A DNA stretch of 64,000 nt from positions 61,412,501-61,476,500 of the forward strand of contig NC_133394.1 in NCBI RefSeq assembly GCF_047511655.1, in the 5' to 3' direction. A model generated the notes under the pieces. The model had not been told where the DNA came from, did not search any database, and worked only from the letters and a program-made list of their open reading frames with translations. Position numbers and translations under genes: made by a program. Every line of letters starts with the position of its first letter. Positions within the stretch are counted from its first letter, which is position 1. Below, piece after piece: positions 37,525 to 48,289 of the stretch. Source of the DNA: Castor canadensis. Lineage: Eukaryota; Chordata; Mammalia; Rodentia; Castoridae.

Positions 37525-40347
37525 TCTTCCACATATGAGAGAAAACAAGTGGCTTTGGTGTTTCTGATCTTGTCTTACTTCACTTAACATGATGTCTTTC
37601 AATTGCATCTATTTACCTTCAAACCACATGCCATATTTCTTATGGCAGAGTAATATTCCATTGTGTATATATGTCACAGTTTCTTGATCCATTCATCAGT
37701 TGTAGGGCACTTGCATTGTTTCTAAAGCTTGGCTATTATGACTAGTTCTGTGATGACATCAGGGTGCAAGTGTCTCTATTGTATCCTGTCTTGTGTTCCT
37801 TTGAATAGATGCCCAGGAGCAGTATCACTGCATAGGATGGCAGTTCAATCTCTAGTTTTTTTAGGAATCTCCACACTGCTTTCCATAGTGGTTGTATAAT
37901 TTTGCATTCCTACCCAGAACTGTATAATAGTTACTGTTTCACCACATCCTTGCCAGCATTTGTTGTTATTATTACCCTTGATTATGGCCATTCTAACTGG
38001 GGTGAGAAGAAATCTAAGTGTTGTTTTGATTTGCAACTCTTTTATAACCAGAGAAGATGAACACTTCTTCATGTATTTACTGGACATTTGTACTTCTTCC
38101 TTTGAGAATTCCCTGTTTAATTCATTGCCTATTTCTTCACTGGGGTGTTGATTCTTTGGGGGCTGAGTTTTTGAGTTAACTGTAGATTCTGAATATTGGT
38201 CCCTAATCAGATGAGTAACTGGCAAAGATTTTCTCTTATTCTGTGGGCTGTCTCTTGAGTCTGGTGACTGTTTCCTTTCTGTTCATTACTTTTCTTAGAT
38301 GCTGAGTCTTTTGAGTTCTGTTTAGGAAGTCATTCCCTATACCTATCTGTTCCAGTGTATTTCCTACTACTTCCTGGATTTGTTTCAGTTTCAGGCCTTA
38401 TATTAAGGTCTTGGATCCACTTTAAGTTGACTTTGTTACAGGGTGAAAGACAGGGATCTAGTTTCAGTCTTCTATAGGTGGATATTCAGCTTTCCCAGCA
38501 GCATTTGTTGAAGAGCCTTTCTTTTCTCCATCATGTGTTTTGGGCTCCTTCATGGAAGATCAGTTGACTATAGATGCGTGGGCTATGTCTGGGTCTTCTA
38601 TTCTGATACATTGGTCTTCCTGTCTGTTTTTGTGCCTTACAAGTCAGGTATCATGATGCCTCCAGCATTGGACTTTTTGCTCAGAATTGCTTTGGCTATT
38701 TGAGTTCTTTTGTGTTTCCATATGTATTGAATGATTGCTTTTCATATTTCTGTGCAGAATGTCATTGGAATTTTGATAAGAATTGCATTGAACATGTAGA
38801 TTGTTTTTGGTAATATGGCCATTTTCACAATATTGATTCTAATAATCCATGAGAATGGAAGGTCGTTCCATCTTCTGCTATGTTCTTCAATTCTTTCTCC
38901 AGTGGTTTATAGTTTTCATTAAAAAGGTCTTTCGTTTCTTTCATTAAATTTATTCCGAGGTACTTTATTGACTTTGAGGCTATTGTAAATGGGATCATTT
39001 CCCTGATTTTGTTCTCAGTCTGTTCATTGTTGATATATAGAAAAGCTACTGATTTCTGTAGGCTAATTTTGTATCTTGTTACCTCACCAAAAGAGTTTAT
39101 GATTTCTAACAGTTTTTTGGTAGAGTTTTTGGGGTCTCTTAGGTATAGGATCATGTTACCTGCAAATAGGGATAGTTTGACTTTTTCCTTCCCTATTTGA
39201 ATCCCTTTTATTTCTTGCTCTTGTCTTATTACTCTGGATAGGAATTCTAAAACTATGTTGAATAGGAGTGGAGAATGTGGAAATCCCTGTCTTATTCCTG
39301 ACTTTAATGGGAATGGTTTCAGTTGTTCTCCATTTGGTATGATGTTGGCTCTCAGCTTGTTATATATAGCCTTTATTATATTGAGGAACATTCCTTCCAT
39401 TCCTAGTTTCTTCAGAGCTTTTATTATGACAGTGTGCTGGATATTATCAAAGGCTTTTTCTGGGTCTGTTGAGAGGATCGTGTAGTTTCTTGTCCTTGCT
39501 TCTGTTTATATGCTGTACATTGCATATAAATTTATATCAATTTATGTACATTGAACCATCCTTGCATCTATGGAATGAAACCAACTTGATCATGGTATCT
39601 GATCCTTTGAACATGTTGTTGAATTCTGTTTGCTAATATTTTGTTGATAATCTTTGCATCTATATTCATTAAAGATATTGGTCTATCATTCTGTTTTCTG
39701 GTTACATCTTTATTGGGTTTTGGAATGAGTATAATGCTGGCATCATAGAAAGAGTTTGCTAATTTTCCTTCTTTTCTATTTCCTGAAAAAGTTTTAGGTG
39801 TATTAGTGTTAGTTCTTCTTAAAGATTTGGTAAAATTCAGCTATGAATCCATCAGGTCCTGGGGTCTTGTTTGTAGGAAGACTCTTTATTACTGCTTCAA
39901 TTTCATTGCATGTAATAGGACTATTTAAGTGTTTAATATCTTCTTGGTTTGATTTTGGTTGGTTATATGCATCTAGGAATTTATCCATTTCATCTAGATT
40001 TTCCAGTTTGTTTGAATATAAGCTTTCAAAGAATTCTCTAATGATTTTTTGGCTTTCATTAGTATTTGTGGTTATGTCCCCTTTTTCACTTCTGATTTTA
40101 TTAATTTGGATCTTTTCCTTCCTCGGTTTTGTCATGTTGGCTTAGAGTTTGTTGATCTTGGTAATTTTTTCAAAGAACCAACTTTTTGTTTCATTAATTC
40201 TTTTTATAGTTTGTTTGGTTTCAATCTCATTGATCTTGGCCCTGATCTTTATTATTTCTCTCCATCTGCTGGTTTGGGGTTTGATTTGTTATTGTTTTTC
40301 TAGGATCTTAAGGTACATCAGTAGGTTGTATATTTGAGAAGTCTCTG
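37525..40347 (-). pseudogene. L1 ORF2 remnant (reverse transcriptase and C-terminal part)
   Basis: Remnant of ORF2p, the endonuclease/reverse transcriptase that carries out target-primed reverse transcription. Frames at 39809-40135 (with [17 protein letters not shown], start of the RT domain), 38825-39400 (RT core) and 37845-38225 (C-terminal part) are separated by stops and frameshifts. In the core the catalytic FADD box reads FAGN, so both metal-binding aspartates are lost even if the frame were open. Non-functional. Confidence 0.88.
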
Positions 40348-40357
40348 TTTTTTTTTT
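40348..40357. repeat. Left candidate target-site duplication of the nested young L1
   Basis: CTG plus ten T (40345-40357) matches CTA plus eleven T at 47315-47328. The host L1 resumes there with AATATAGG. The interrupted site T-run/AA fits the L1 endonuclease preference. Confidence 0.6.
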
Positions 40358-40377
40358 ATTTTTTTATTTTTTTTATT

Positions 40378-40407
40378 TGATTTAACAATGGGTATAAGTT
40401 TATTTTA
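40378..40407 (-). other. Candidate 3'-transduced segment between two A tracts
   Basis: Read on the minus strand, the L1 3' end is followed by a first A run (40416-40408). About 28 bp of sequence absent from the other young copies comes next (around AACTTATACCCATTGTTAA), then a second, longer A-rich tract (about 40376-40348). Two A tracts around a unique segment is the usual sign of read-through past the L1 polyadenylation signal. Confidence 0.55.
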
Positions 40408-40465
40408 TTTTTTTTTCATTTTTCTTTTATTATTCATATGTGCATACAAGGCTTGGTTCATTTCT

Positions 40466-40521
40466 CCCCCCTGCCCCCACCCCCTCCCTTACCACCCACT
40501 CCACCCCCTCCCGCTCCCCCC
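40466..40521 (-). other. G-rich 3'-UTR tract, potential G-quadruplex
   Basis: On the minus strand there are at least four runs of three or more G within 56 bases (seen as CCCCCC, CCCCC, CCCCC and CCC on plus). The same tract recurs in the L1 pieces at 34166-34222, 57470-57530 and 61410-61470. A polypurine tract able to form G-quadruplexes is a known conserved trait of mammalian L1 3' UTRs. Formation here is inferred. Confidence 0.65.
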
Positions 40522-40898
40522 TCAATACCCAGCAGAAACTATTTTGTCCTTATCTCTAATTTTGTTGTAGAGAGAGTATAAGCAATAATAGGAAGGAACA
40601 AGGGTTTTTGCTGGTTGAGATAAGGATAGCTATACAGGGCATTGACTCACATTGATTTCCTGTGCGTGGGTGTTACCTTCTAGGTTAATTCTTTTTGATC
40701 TAACCTTTTCTCTAGTTCCTGGTCCCCTTTTCCTATTGGCCTCAGTTGCTTTAAGGTATCTGCTTTAGTTTCTCTGCATTAAGGGAAACAAATGCTAGCT
40801 AGTTTTTTAGGTGTCTTACCTATCCTCACCCCTCCCTTGTGTGCTCTCGCTTTATCATGTGCTCATAGTCCAATCCCCTTGTTGTGTTTGCCCTTGAT

Positions 40899-43800
40899 CT
40901 AATGTCCACATATGAGGGAAAACATACGATTTTTGGTCTTTTGAGCCAGGCTAACCTCACTCAGAATGATGTTCTCCAGTTCCATCCATTTACCAGCGAA
41001 TGATAACATTTCGTTCTTCTTCATGGCTGCATAAAATTCCATTGTGTATAGATACCACATTTTCTTAATCCATTCATCTGTGGTGGGGCATCTTGGCTGT
41101 TTCCATAACTTGGCTATTGTGAATAGTGCCGCAATAAACATGGATGTGCAGGTGCCTCTGGAGTAACAGTCTTTTGGGTATATCCCCAAGAGTGGAATTG
41201 CTGGATCAAATGGTAGATCGATGTCCAGCTTTTTAAGTAGCCTCCAAATTTTTTTCCAGAGTGGTTGTACTAGTCTACATTCCCCCCAACAGTGTAAGAG
41301 GGTTCCTTTTTCCCCACATCCTCGCCAACACCTGTTGTTGGTGGTGTTGCTGATGATGGCTATTCTAACAGGGGTGAGGTGGAATCTTAGCGTGGTTTTA
41401 ATTTGCATTTCCTTTATTGCTAGAGATGGTGAGCATTTTTTCATGTGTTTTCTGGCCATTTGAATTTCTTCTTTTGAGAAAGTTCTGTTTAGTTCACATG
41501 CCCATTTCTTTTTTGGTTCATTAGTTTTGGGAGAATTTAGTTTTTTAAGTTCCCTGTATATTCTGGTTATCAGTCCTTTGTCTGATGTATAATTGGCAAA
41601 TATTTTCTCCCACTCTGTGGGTGTTCTCTTCAGTTTAGAGACCATTTCTTTTGATGAACAGAAGCTTTTTACTTTTATGAGGTCCCATTTATCTATGCTA
41701 TCTCTTAGTTGCTGTGCTGCTGGGGTTTCATTGAGAAAGTTCTTACCTATACCTACTAACTCCAGAGTATTTCCTACTCTTTCTTGTATCAACTTAAGAG
41801 TTTGGGGTCTGATATTAAGATCCTTGATGCATTTTGAGTTAATCTTGGTATAGGGTGATATACATGGATCTAGTTTCAGTTTTTTGCAGACTGCTAACCA
41901 GTTTTCCCAGCAGTTTTTGTTGAAGAGGCTGCTATTTCTCCATCGTATATTTTTAGCTCCTTTGTCAAAGATAAGTTGCTCATAGTTGTGTGGCTTCATA
42001 TCTGGATCCTCTATTCTGTTCCACTGGTCTTCATGTCTGTTTTTGTGCCAGTACCATGCTGTTTTTATTGTTATTGCTTTGTAATATAGTTTGAAGTCAG
42101 GTATTGTGATACCTCCTGCATTGTTCTTTTGACTGAGTATTGCCTTGGCTATTCGTGGCCTCTTGTGTTTCCATATAAATTTCACAGTAGATTTTTCAAT
42201 CTCTTTAATGAATGTCATTGGAATTTTGATGGGAATTGCATTAAACATGTAGATTACTTTGGGGAGTATCGACATTTTTACTATGTTGATTCTACCAATC
42301 CATGAGCATGGGAGATCTCTCCACTTTCTATAGTCTTCCTCAATCTCTTTCTTCAGAAGTGTATAGTTTTCCTTGTAGAGGTCTTTCACATCTTTTGTTA
42401 GGTTTATACCTAGGTATTTGATTTTTTTTGAGGCTATTGTAAATGGAATTGTTTTTATACATTCTTTTTCCGTTTGCTCATTGTTAGTGTATAGAAATGC
42501 TAATGATTTTTCTATGTTGATTTTATATCCTGCTACTTTGCTATAGCTATTGATGATGTCTAGAAGCTTCTGAGTAGAGTTTTTTGGGTCTTTAAGGTAT
42601 AGGATCATGTCGTCTGCAAATAGGGATATTTTGACAGTTTCTTTACCTATTTGTATTCCTTTTATTCCTTTTTCTTGCCTAATTGCTCTGGCTAGGAATT
42701 CCAGTACTATGTTGAATAGGAGTGGAGATAGTGGGCATCCTTGTCTGGTTCCTGATTTTAGAGGGAACGGTTTTAATTTTTCTCCATTAAGTATAATGCT
42801 GGCTGTATGTTTGTCATATATAGCTTTTATAATGTTGAGGAACTTTCCTTCTATTCCTAGTTTTCTTAGAGCTTTTATCATGAAATGATGTTGGATCTTA
42901 TCAAAGGCTTTTTCTGCATCTATTGAGATGATCAAGTGGTTTTTGTCTTTGCTTCTGTTAATGTGGTTTATTACGTTTATTGATTTTCATCTGTTGAACC
43001 AACACTGCATTCCTGGGATGAAGCCTACCTGGTCGTGGTGGATAATCTTTTTGATGTGTTGCTGAATTCGATTTGCCATTATTTTGTTGAGGATTTTTGC
43101 ATCAATGTTCATTAAGGAGATTGGCCTATAGTTCTCCTTTTTGGAGGTGTCTTTGCCTGGTTTTGGGATAAGTGTAATACTGGCTTCATAAAATGTGTTT
43201 GGCAGTTTTCCTTCCCTTTCTATTTCATGGAACAGTTTAAGGAGGGTTGGTATCAGTTCTTCTTTAAAGGTCTGATAGAATTCAGCAGAGAATCCATCAG
43301 GTCCTGGACTTTTCTTTTTGGGGAGACTCTTGATTGCTGCTTCAATTTCATTTTGTGTTATAGGTCTATTCAGGTGATTAATTTCCTCTTGATTCAGTTT
43401 TGGATGATCATATGTATCTAGAAATCTGTCCATTTCTTTTAGATTTTCAAATTTATTTGAATATAGGTTCTCAAAGTAGTCTCTGATGATTTCCTGGACT
43501 TCCATGGTGTTTGTTGTTATCTCCCCTTTTGCATTCCTGATTCTACTAATTTGGGTTTTTTCTCTCCTCATTTTAGTCAGGTTTGCCAGGGGTCTATCGA
43601 TCTTGTTTATTTTTTCAAAGAACCAACTTTTTGTTTCATTAATTCTTTGTATGGTATTTTTGGTTTCTATTTCGTTGATTTCAGCTCTTATTTTTATTAT
43701 TTCTCTCCTTCTATTTGTTTTGGGATTTGCTTGTTCTTGTTCTTCTAGGAGTTTGAGATGTATCATTAGGTCATTGATTTGGGATCTTTCAATCTTTTTA

Positions 43801-44717
43801 ATATATGCACTCATGGCTATAAACTTTCCTCTCAAGACTGCCTTAGCTGTGTCCCATAGGTTCTGGTAGGTTGTGTTTTCATTTTCATTGACTTCTAAGA
43901 ACTTTTTAAGTTCCTCTTTTATTGCATCGATGATCCATTCTTCATTAAGTAATGAGTTATTTAGTTTCCAGCTGTTTGCATGTTTTTTGTCTTTACTTTT
44001 GTTGTTGAGTTCTACTTTTACTGCATTGTGGTCAGATAGTATGCATGGTATTATTTCTATTTTCTTATGTTTGCTGAGGCTTGCTTTGTGCCCTAGGATA
44101 TGATCTATTTTGGAGAAGGTTCCATGGGCTGCTGAGAAGAATGTATATTGTGTAGAGGTTGGATGAAATGTTCTGTAGACATCTACTAGGTCCACTTGAT
44201 CTATTGCATATTTTAGATCTTGGATTTCTTTATTGAGTTTTTGTTTGGATGACCTATCTATTGATGATAATGGAGTGTTAAAGTCTCCCACAACCACTGT
44301 GTTGGCGTTTATATATGCTTTTAGGTCTTTCAGGGTATGTTTGATGAAATTGGTTGCGTTGACATTGGGTGCGTACAGATTGATGATTATTATTTCCTTT
44401 TGGTCTATTTCCCCTTTTATTAGTATGGAATGTCCTTCTTTATCACGTTTGATCAATGTAGCTTTGAAGTCTACTTTGTCAGAGATAAGTATTGCTACTC
44501 CTGCTTGTTTTCGGGGGCCATTGGCTTGGTAAATCTTCTTCCAGCCTTTCATCCTAAGCATATGCTTATTTCTGTCGGTGAGATGAGTCTCCTGTAAGCA
44601 ACAAATTGTTGGATCTTCTTTTTTAATCCATTTTGTCAAACGGTGTCTTTTGATGGGTGAATTAAGTCCATTAACATTAAGAGTTAGTACTGATAGGTAT
44701 GTGGTGATTCCTGCCAT
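40899..44717 (-). pseudogene. L1 ORF2 (endonuclease/reverse transcriptase), one nonsense mutation
   Basis: A 1273-codon frame, close to the usual L1 ORF2 length. It is broken only by an in-frame TGA at 42987-42989; the part before it (44717-42987) is 576 codons, and the last 678 codons lie at 42935-40899 in the same frame. Endonuclease landmarks are intact: N14 in [11 protein letters not shown]43 in [16 protein letters not shown], and SDHNAV with the catalytic histidine. The RT keeps PGPDGF, PISLMN and the catalytic [10 protein letters not shown]. The C-terminal Cys/His motif (CWRGCGEKG...HCWGEC) keeps its Cys and His but has G where the right-edge copy has W. The stop is CGA to TGA compared with the right-edge copy, a CpG transition. 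As it stands it can give only a truncated protein ending before the RT catalytic core. Confidence 0.95.
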
Positions 44718-44767
44718 TTAGTTGTCTTAGTTATTTGAAGGTTTGATTGTGTGTACCTAACTTGATG

Positions 44768-45969
44768 TTACTCTCTACTGTCTTGCTTTTTCTTATCCTG
44801 TGGTTTGGTGCTGCCTGCCTTTTCATGGTTAAGTTGGGTGTCACTTTCTGTGTGCAGGATCCCTTGCAGAATCTTTTGTAATGGTGGCTTTGTGGTCACA
44901 TATTGTTTTAGTTTCTGCTTATCATGGAAGACTTTTATTGCTCCATCTATTTTGAATGATAGCTTTGCTGGCTAGAGTATCCTGGGGTTGAAGTTATTTT
45001 CATTCAGTGCCCGGAAGATCTCACCCCACGCTCTTCTTGCTTTTAATGTTTCTGTTGAGAAGTCTGCTGTGATTTTGATGGGTTTACCTTTGTATGTTAC
45101 TTGTTTTTTCTCTCTTGCAGCCTTCAATATTCTTTCCTTAGTTTCTGAACTTGTTGTTTTAATGATGATATGTCGTGGAGTAGTTCTATTTTGATCTGGT
45201 CTGTTTGGTGTCCTGGAAGCCTCTTGCATGTGTATGGGAATATCTTTCTCTAGATTTGGGAAATTTTCCGTTATTATTTTGTTGAATATATTACGCATTC
45301 CCTTCGCTTGCACCTCTTCTCCTTCTTCGATGCCCATGATTCTCAAGTTTGGTCTTTTGATGGAGTCGGTGAGTTCTTGCATTTTCTTTTCACAGGTCTT
45401 GAGTTGTTTAATTAATAGTTCTTCAGTTTTCCTTTAATTACCATTTCATCTTCAAGTTCTGAGATTCTGTCCTCTGTTTGTTCTATTCTGCTGGATTGGC
45501 CTTCCGTTTTGTTTTGCAGTTCTGTTTCGTTCTTTTTTCTGAGGTTTTCCATATCCTGGCTGTTTTCTTCTTTATTGTTGTCTATTTTTGTCCTGAGTTC
45601 ATTTATCCATTTATTCATTGTGTTCTCTCTTTCACTTTGGTGTTTATACAGTGCTTCTATGGTTTCCTTTATTTCTTCTTTTGCTTTTTCAAATTCTCTA
45701 TTTTTATTGTCTTGGAATTTCTTGAGTGTCTCCTGTACATTTTGGTTGACCCTATCCAGTATCATCTCTATAAAATTCTCATTGAGTACTTGTAGTATGT
45801 CTTCTTTTAAATTATTCTTGTAGGCTTCATTGGGTCCTTTGGCATAGTTTATCTTCATTTTGTTGGAGTCTGGCTCTGAGTTTCTGTTCTCTTCATTCCC
45901 CGCTGGTTCCTGTACTAATTTTTTGCTGTGGGGAATCTGGTTTCCTTGTTTTTTCTGTCTTCCTGTCAT
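44768..45969 (-). pseudogene. L1 ORF1 (RNA-binding chaperone), frameshift plus nonsense
   Basis: ORF1p normally forms a coiled-coil trimer that coats L1 RNA. I chose the start ATG at 45969 (MTGRQKKQGNQ), the typical L1 ORF1 N-terminus; an in-frame upstream ATG at 46149 is in the 5' UTR and leads into unrelated hydrophobic residues. Coiled coil at about residues 55-180 (ENFIEMILDRVNQNVQETL, then SRIEQTEDRISELEDEM). A one-base loss in an A run (T run at 45427-45430 on plus) shifts the frame. The other frame resumes at once with the RRM-like domain (NLRIMGIEEGEE) and the C-terminal domain (RHIIIKTTSSETKERILKAA). A TAG at 44972-44974 then interrupts it in the PAKLSF region, probably from CAG. The natural end appears to be the TAA at 44768-44770, giving about 400 codons. 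Confidence 0.9.
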
Positions 45970-47112
45970 TGTCCTTGGTGTTGTTACTGTCCCTGTACTG
46001 TGTGTAATTACGTATTTTCTAGCTTGTAATAATAACAATGGTAATATTGAGAATGGAAGAGTGAGCTGAGATGGAAAGCAAGAAGTTAAAGAAAAGGGGA
46101 AAACAAATATACAGACAAGAGGGAGAAAGCAGAACAAGGTATCAGACAAGAGAGTTTCAAAGGTATAAACAGGGAGTGTTAGTGTACTAATCGACAGTAA
46201 GCTGAACAGACAATAGAGTGACAGAGAGAGGATTGAAAATCAAAGATAAAAAAAATAAAAAATAAGTATATGAAAGTAATATCTATTTATAAAAATGAAT
46301 TAAAATAAAATGGAAAATAGAAAATTAAAAAAAAAAAACAAAAAACCAAAAAACTTCCAAGTTTATATGCAATGCAATTTCAGTCTTAATAATTTGGATG
46401 TCCGTCTCAATCTCCAGTCCTGGAGTTGGTGCCTCAGATGTTGTTCTGTAGTTGTCTCATCAAAGGGGATGCATAAAGTAGAACAAAACTACACTCACAC
46501 ACACACACAGAAGAAAAAAAAAAAAAAGCCCCACCAAGTGTCCCCAGTTCAAATGCAATACAGTTTCAGTAAGTTTTTCGGCTTGCAGGTGTAATTCGGT
46601 TGTTCTCTCATCAAAGGTTGGGAGAAAAAGAAAAAAAGCGTCTGGAGGCAGTTCTGAGAGTGGTATCTGCAACTGTGGCTTGCCTGCCTACTGCTTTCAG
46701 CCTGTAGCTGGTGGCATTATTTATGCAGATCTCTGGGGTGAGCTAGCACTCACCTGGTCCCACAGGCTTTGTTTGCTCAGAGTTCTCCTGTGTGGAGGCC
46801 TCTGCCACAGGCTTTCCCCTTTCCAAGCACTGGGAAAGGTGACACTGCCCCACGTTGTCAGGCCTGCGTGTTTATTTACAGCTCACGTGGGAAGTGGGTC
46901 TTCCCTCCTCTCACAAGCGTTCCCGCTCCTGGTTGCTGGGCATGCCCCGCTCCAGCCAGAGCCTCTCCGGCCAGCCCGGCTCGTTTATTTACAGTCACGG
47001 GAAGGGTTCCCTTCCCCCAATCTTCAGCGCTCAGGGTGCCCCACCCTCTTTCCAGCGTCTTAACTGTTCTTATTGCTTAGTACTCAGTTTCTCTTTTTTT
47101 CCAGGGTGGAGG

Positions 47113-47301
47113 TCAGTCTGTCCAGGGGGCTATGCTGCTCTGGCCCAGGCTTGTCTGTGGGGCTACCGCAGTACTGCGAAGCTCACCTGGTCCGCATCTT
47201 CCCACGCCGTATGGGCGCCAGCCACTGGCGGCCCCGGGGGCCCTCCTCGGTTCTCCGTTTAACGTGAAGTGGAGATTCTCTGTGCCGGCTCTAGCCGCCA
47301 T
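47113..47301 (-). CDS. Upstream ORF of 62 codons in the L1 5' UTR
   Basis: The ATG lies inside the YY1 motif (AAGATGGCG: A at -3 and G at +4, a strong Kozak context). It opens a 62-residue frame (MAARAGTENLHF...) ending at 47113. No homology is recognised. It could be a regulatory uORF or just a GC-rich open frame; expression is unknown. Confidence 0.3.
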   Translation of the reverse strand: MAARAGTENLHFTLNGEPRRAPGAASGWRPYGVGRCGPGELRSTAVAPQTSLGQSSIAPWTD

Positions 47302-47305
47302 CTTG
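47294..47305 (-). promoter_or_regulatory. YY1-type site at L1 5' end
   Basis: On the minus strand CAAGATGGCGGC, about 10 nt from the 5' end of the element. This is the classic YY1 motif, in the position where YY1 fixes the transcription start in human L1. Confidence 0.8.
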
Positions 47306-47328
47306 GAATTCCACCTATTTTTTTTTTT

Positions 47329-48255
47329 AATATAGGCACTTATAGCTATGAACTTTACCCTTAGCACAGCCTTTACTATGTCTTACAGATTCTGGTAGGT
47401 TTTATTTTCATTTTTATTGGATTCTAGGAACTTTTTGATTTCTTCCCTTATTTCTTCAGTCACCCATTGGTTTTTCAGCAGTGTGTTGCTCAGTCTCCAT
47501 GCGTTTGAATATTTTTTGTGGTTTCTTGTGTTGTTGCAGTCTAGTTTTATTCCATTGTGATCAGACATGATATAGGGGGTTACTTTGATTTTATTGAATT
47601 TGTTGAGACTTACTGTGTGTCCTAAAATATGATCTATTTTGGAGAAAGTTCCATGAGCTGCAGAAAAGAATGTGTAATGTATGGTTGTTGGGTGAAATAC
47701 TCTGTAGATAGCAACCATGTCTATTTAGTTTAATGTGTGGAGTAACTCCGAAGTTTCTTGGTTGAATTTTTGCCTGAATGACATATCTATTGGTGACAGT
47801 GGAGTATTTAGGTCTCCCACTATTACTGTGTTAAGAGTTTATCTGTGCTGTTAGGACCATTAGAGTTTTTTTTTTTTTAATGTAGATGGGTGCCCCTGTG
47901 TTTGGTGCATATATGTTAAGGATTGATATTTCTTCTTGATGAATTGTTCCTTTCATTAATACGAAGTGACCTCCATTGTCTCTTCTGATTGATTTTAGTC
48001 TGAAGTCTACTTTGCCAGATATGAGTATAGCTACTCCTTCCTGTTTTGGGGTCTATTTGCTTGGAAAACTTTTTTCTACCCTTTGACTCTAAGCCAGTAT
48101 TTATTTTCCTCAATGTGATGAGTCTCTTGTAAGGAGCATATAGTTGGGCCTTGTTTTTTATCTCAGTTTGCTATTTTATGTCTTTTGATTGGGACATTGA
48201 GGCCATTTACATTCAGTGCTTATATTAAGAAGTTCCTGGTGTTTCCAGCCATTTT
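47329..48255 (-). pseudogene. L1 ORF2 remnant, endonuclease domain
   Basis: The open piece at 47383-47718 keeps [20 protein letters not shown] and MSDHNG (catalytic Asp-His region of the apurinic-like endonuclease). The N-terminal part toward 48255 is broken by stops. The ORF2 start appears near 48253 (ATGGCTGGAAACACC on minus). Non-functional. Confidence 0.85.
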
Positions 48256-48289
48256 TATTCCCCTGTTGTTTAGATTTGCCAGTCCTTGA

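Larger units (their letters stand above)
36890..40357 (-). mobile_element. Older LINE-1, 3' half (left of nested insertion)
   Basis: Starts at about 36890 with the T-rich tail and ATTTTTATTAGGAAATATTC, the same 3'-end type as the L1s at 6782 and 54909. It then covers the 3' UTR and most of the ORF2 reverse-transcriptase and C-terminal regions up to 40347. Its continuation is at 47315-49254, beyond the younger L1 inserted into it. Confidence 0.92.
40358..47314 (-). mobile_element. Full-length young LINE-1 (about 6.96 kb)
   Basis: Complete minus-strand layout. 5' UTR with YY1-type start at 47314-45970, ORF1 at 45969-44768, ORF2 at 44717-40899, and a 3' UTR with a G-rich strand (40466-40521) and polyadenylation signal (TTTATT at 40426-40431 on plus). 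An A-rich tail follows. It sits inside an older minus-strand L1 whose two halves join exactly across it. ORF1 and ORF2 together carry only three obvious inactivating changes (see their entries). The tail region has an additional non-L1 segment (40378-40407). Protein similarity to the L1 at the right window edge is very high, so it belongs to the youngest family present. Confidence 0.95.
45970..47314 (-). promoter_or_regulatory. L1 5' UTR and internal promoter
   Basis: About 1345 bp between the 5' end and ORF1. The first 630 bp (47314-46680) are GC- and CpG-rich, unlike the rest of the window, as expected for an L1 internal RNA polymerase II promoter. The remaining part (46670-46080) is T-rich on the sense strand, with two diverged copies of a unit (about 46340-46460 and 46525-46620, sharing AATGCAAT, CAGTTTCAGT-like and TCTCATCAAAGG text). 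A second repeated motif in the GC-rich part is GTTTATTTACAG plus TCACG at about 46869-46890 and 46983-47000. Confidence 0.85.

Noticed and set aside
43486..43869. Plus-strand ORFs opposite L1 ORF2 (also 40049-40570, 42607-42888, 63555-63836)
   Set aside because: Antisense shadows of the A-rich L1 coding strand, which make hydrophobic F/L/S-rich frames.
45970..46149. Upstream in-frame ATG extending L1 ORF1 by 60 residues
   Set aside because: The added residues are hydrophobic and unlike L1 ORF1; the ATG at 45969 gives the usual N-terminus.
47302..47367. N-terminal extension of the 5'-UTR uORF
   Set aside because: This part is sequence of the older host L1 (FIAISAYIKK from ORF2) read across the insertion point.
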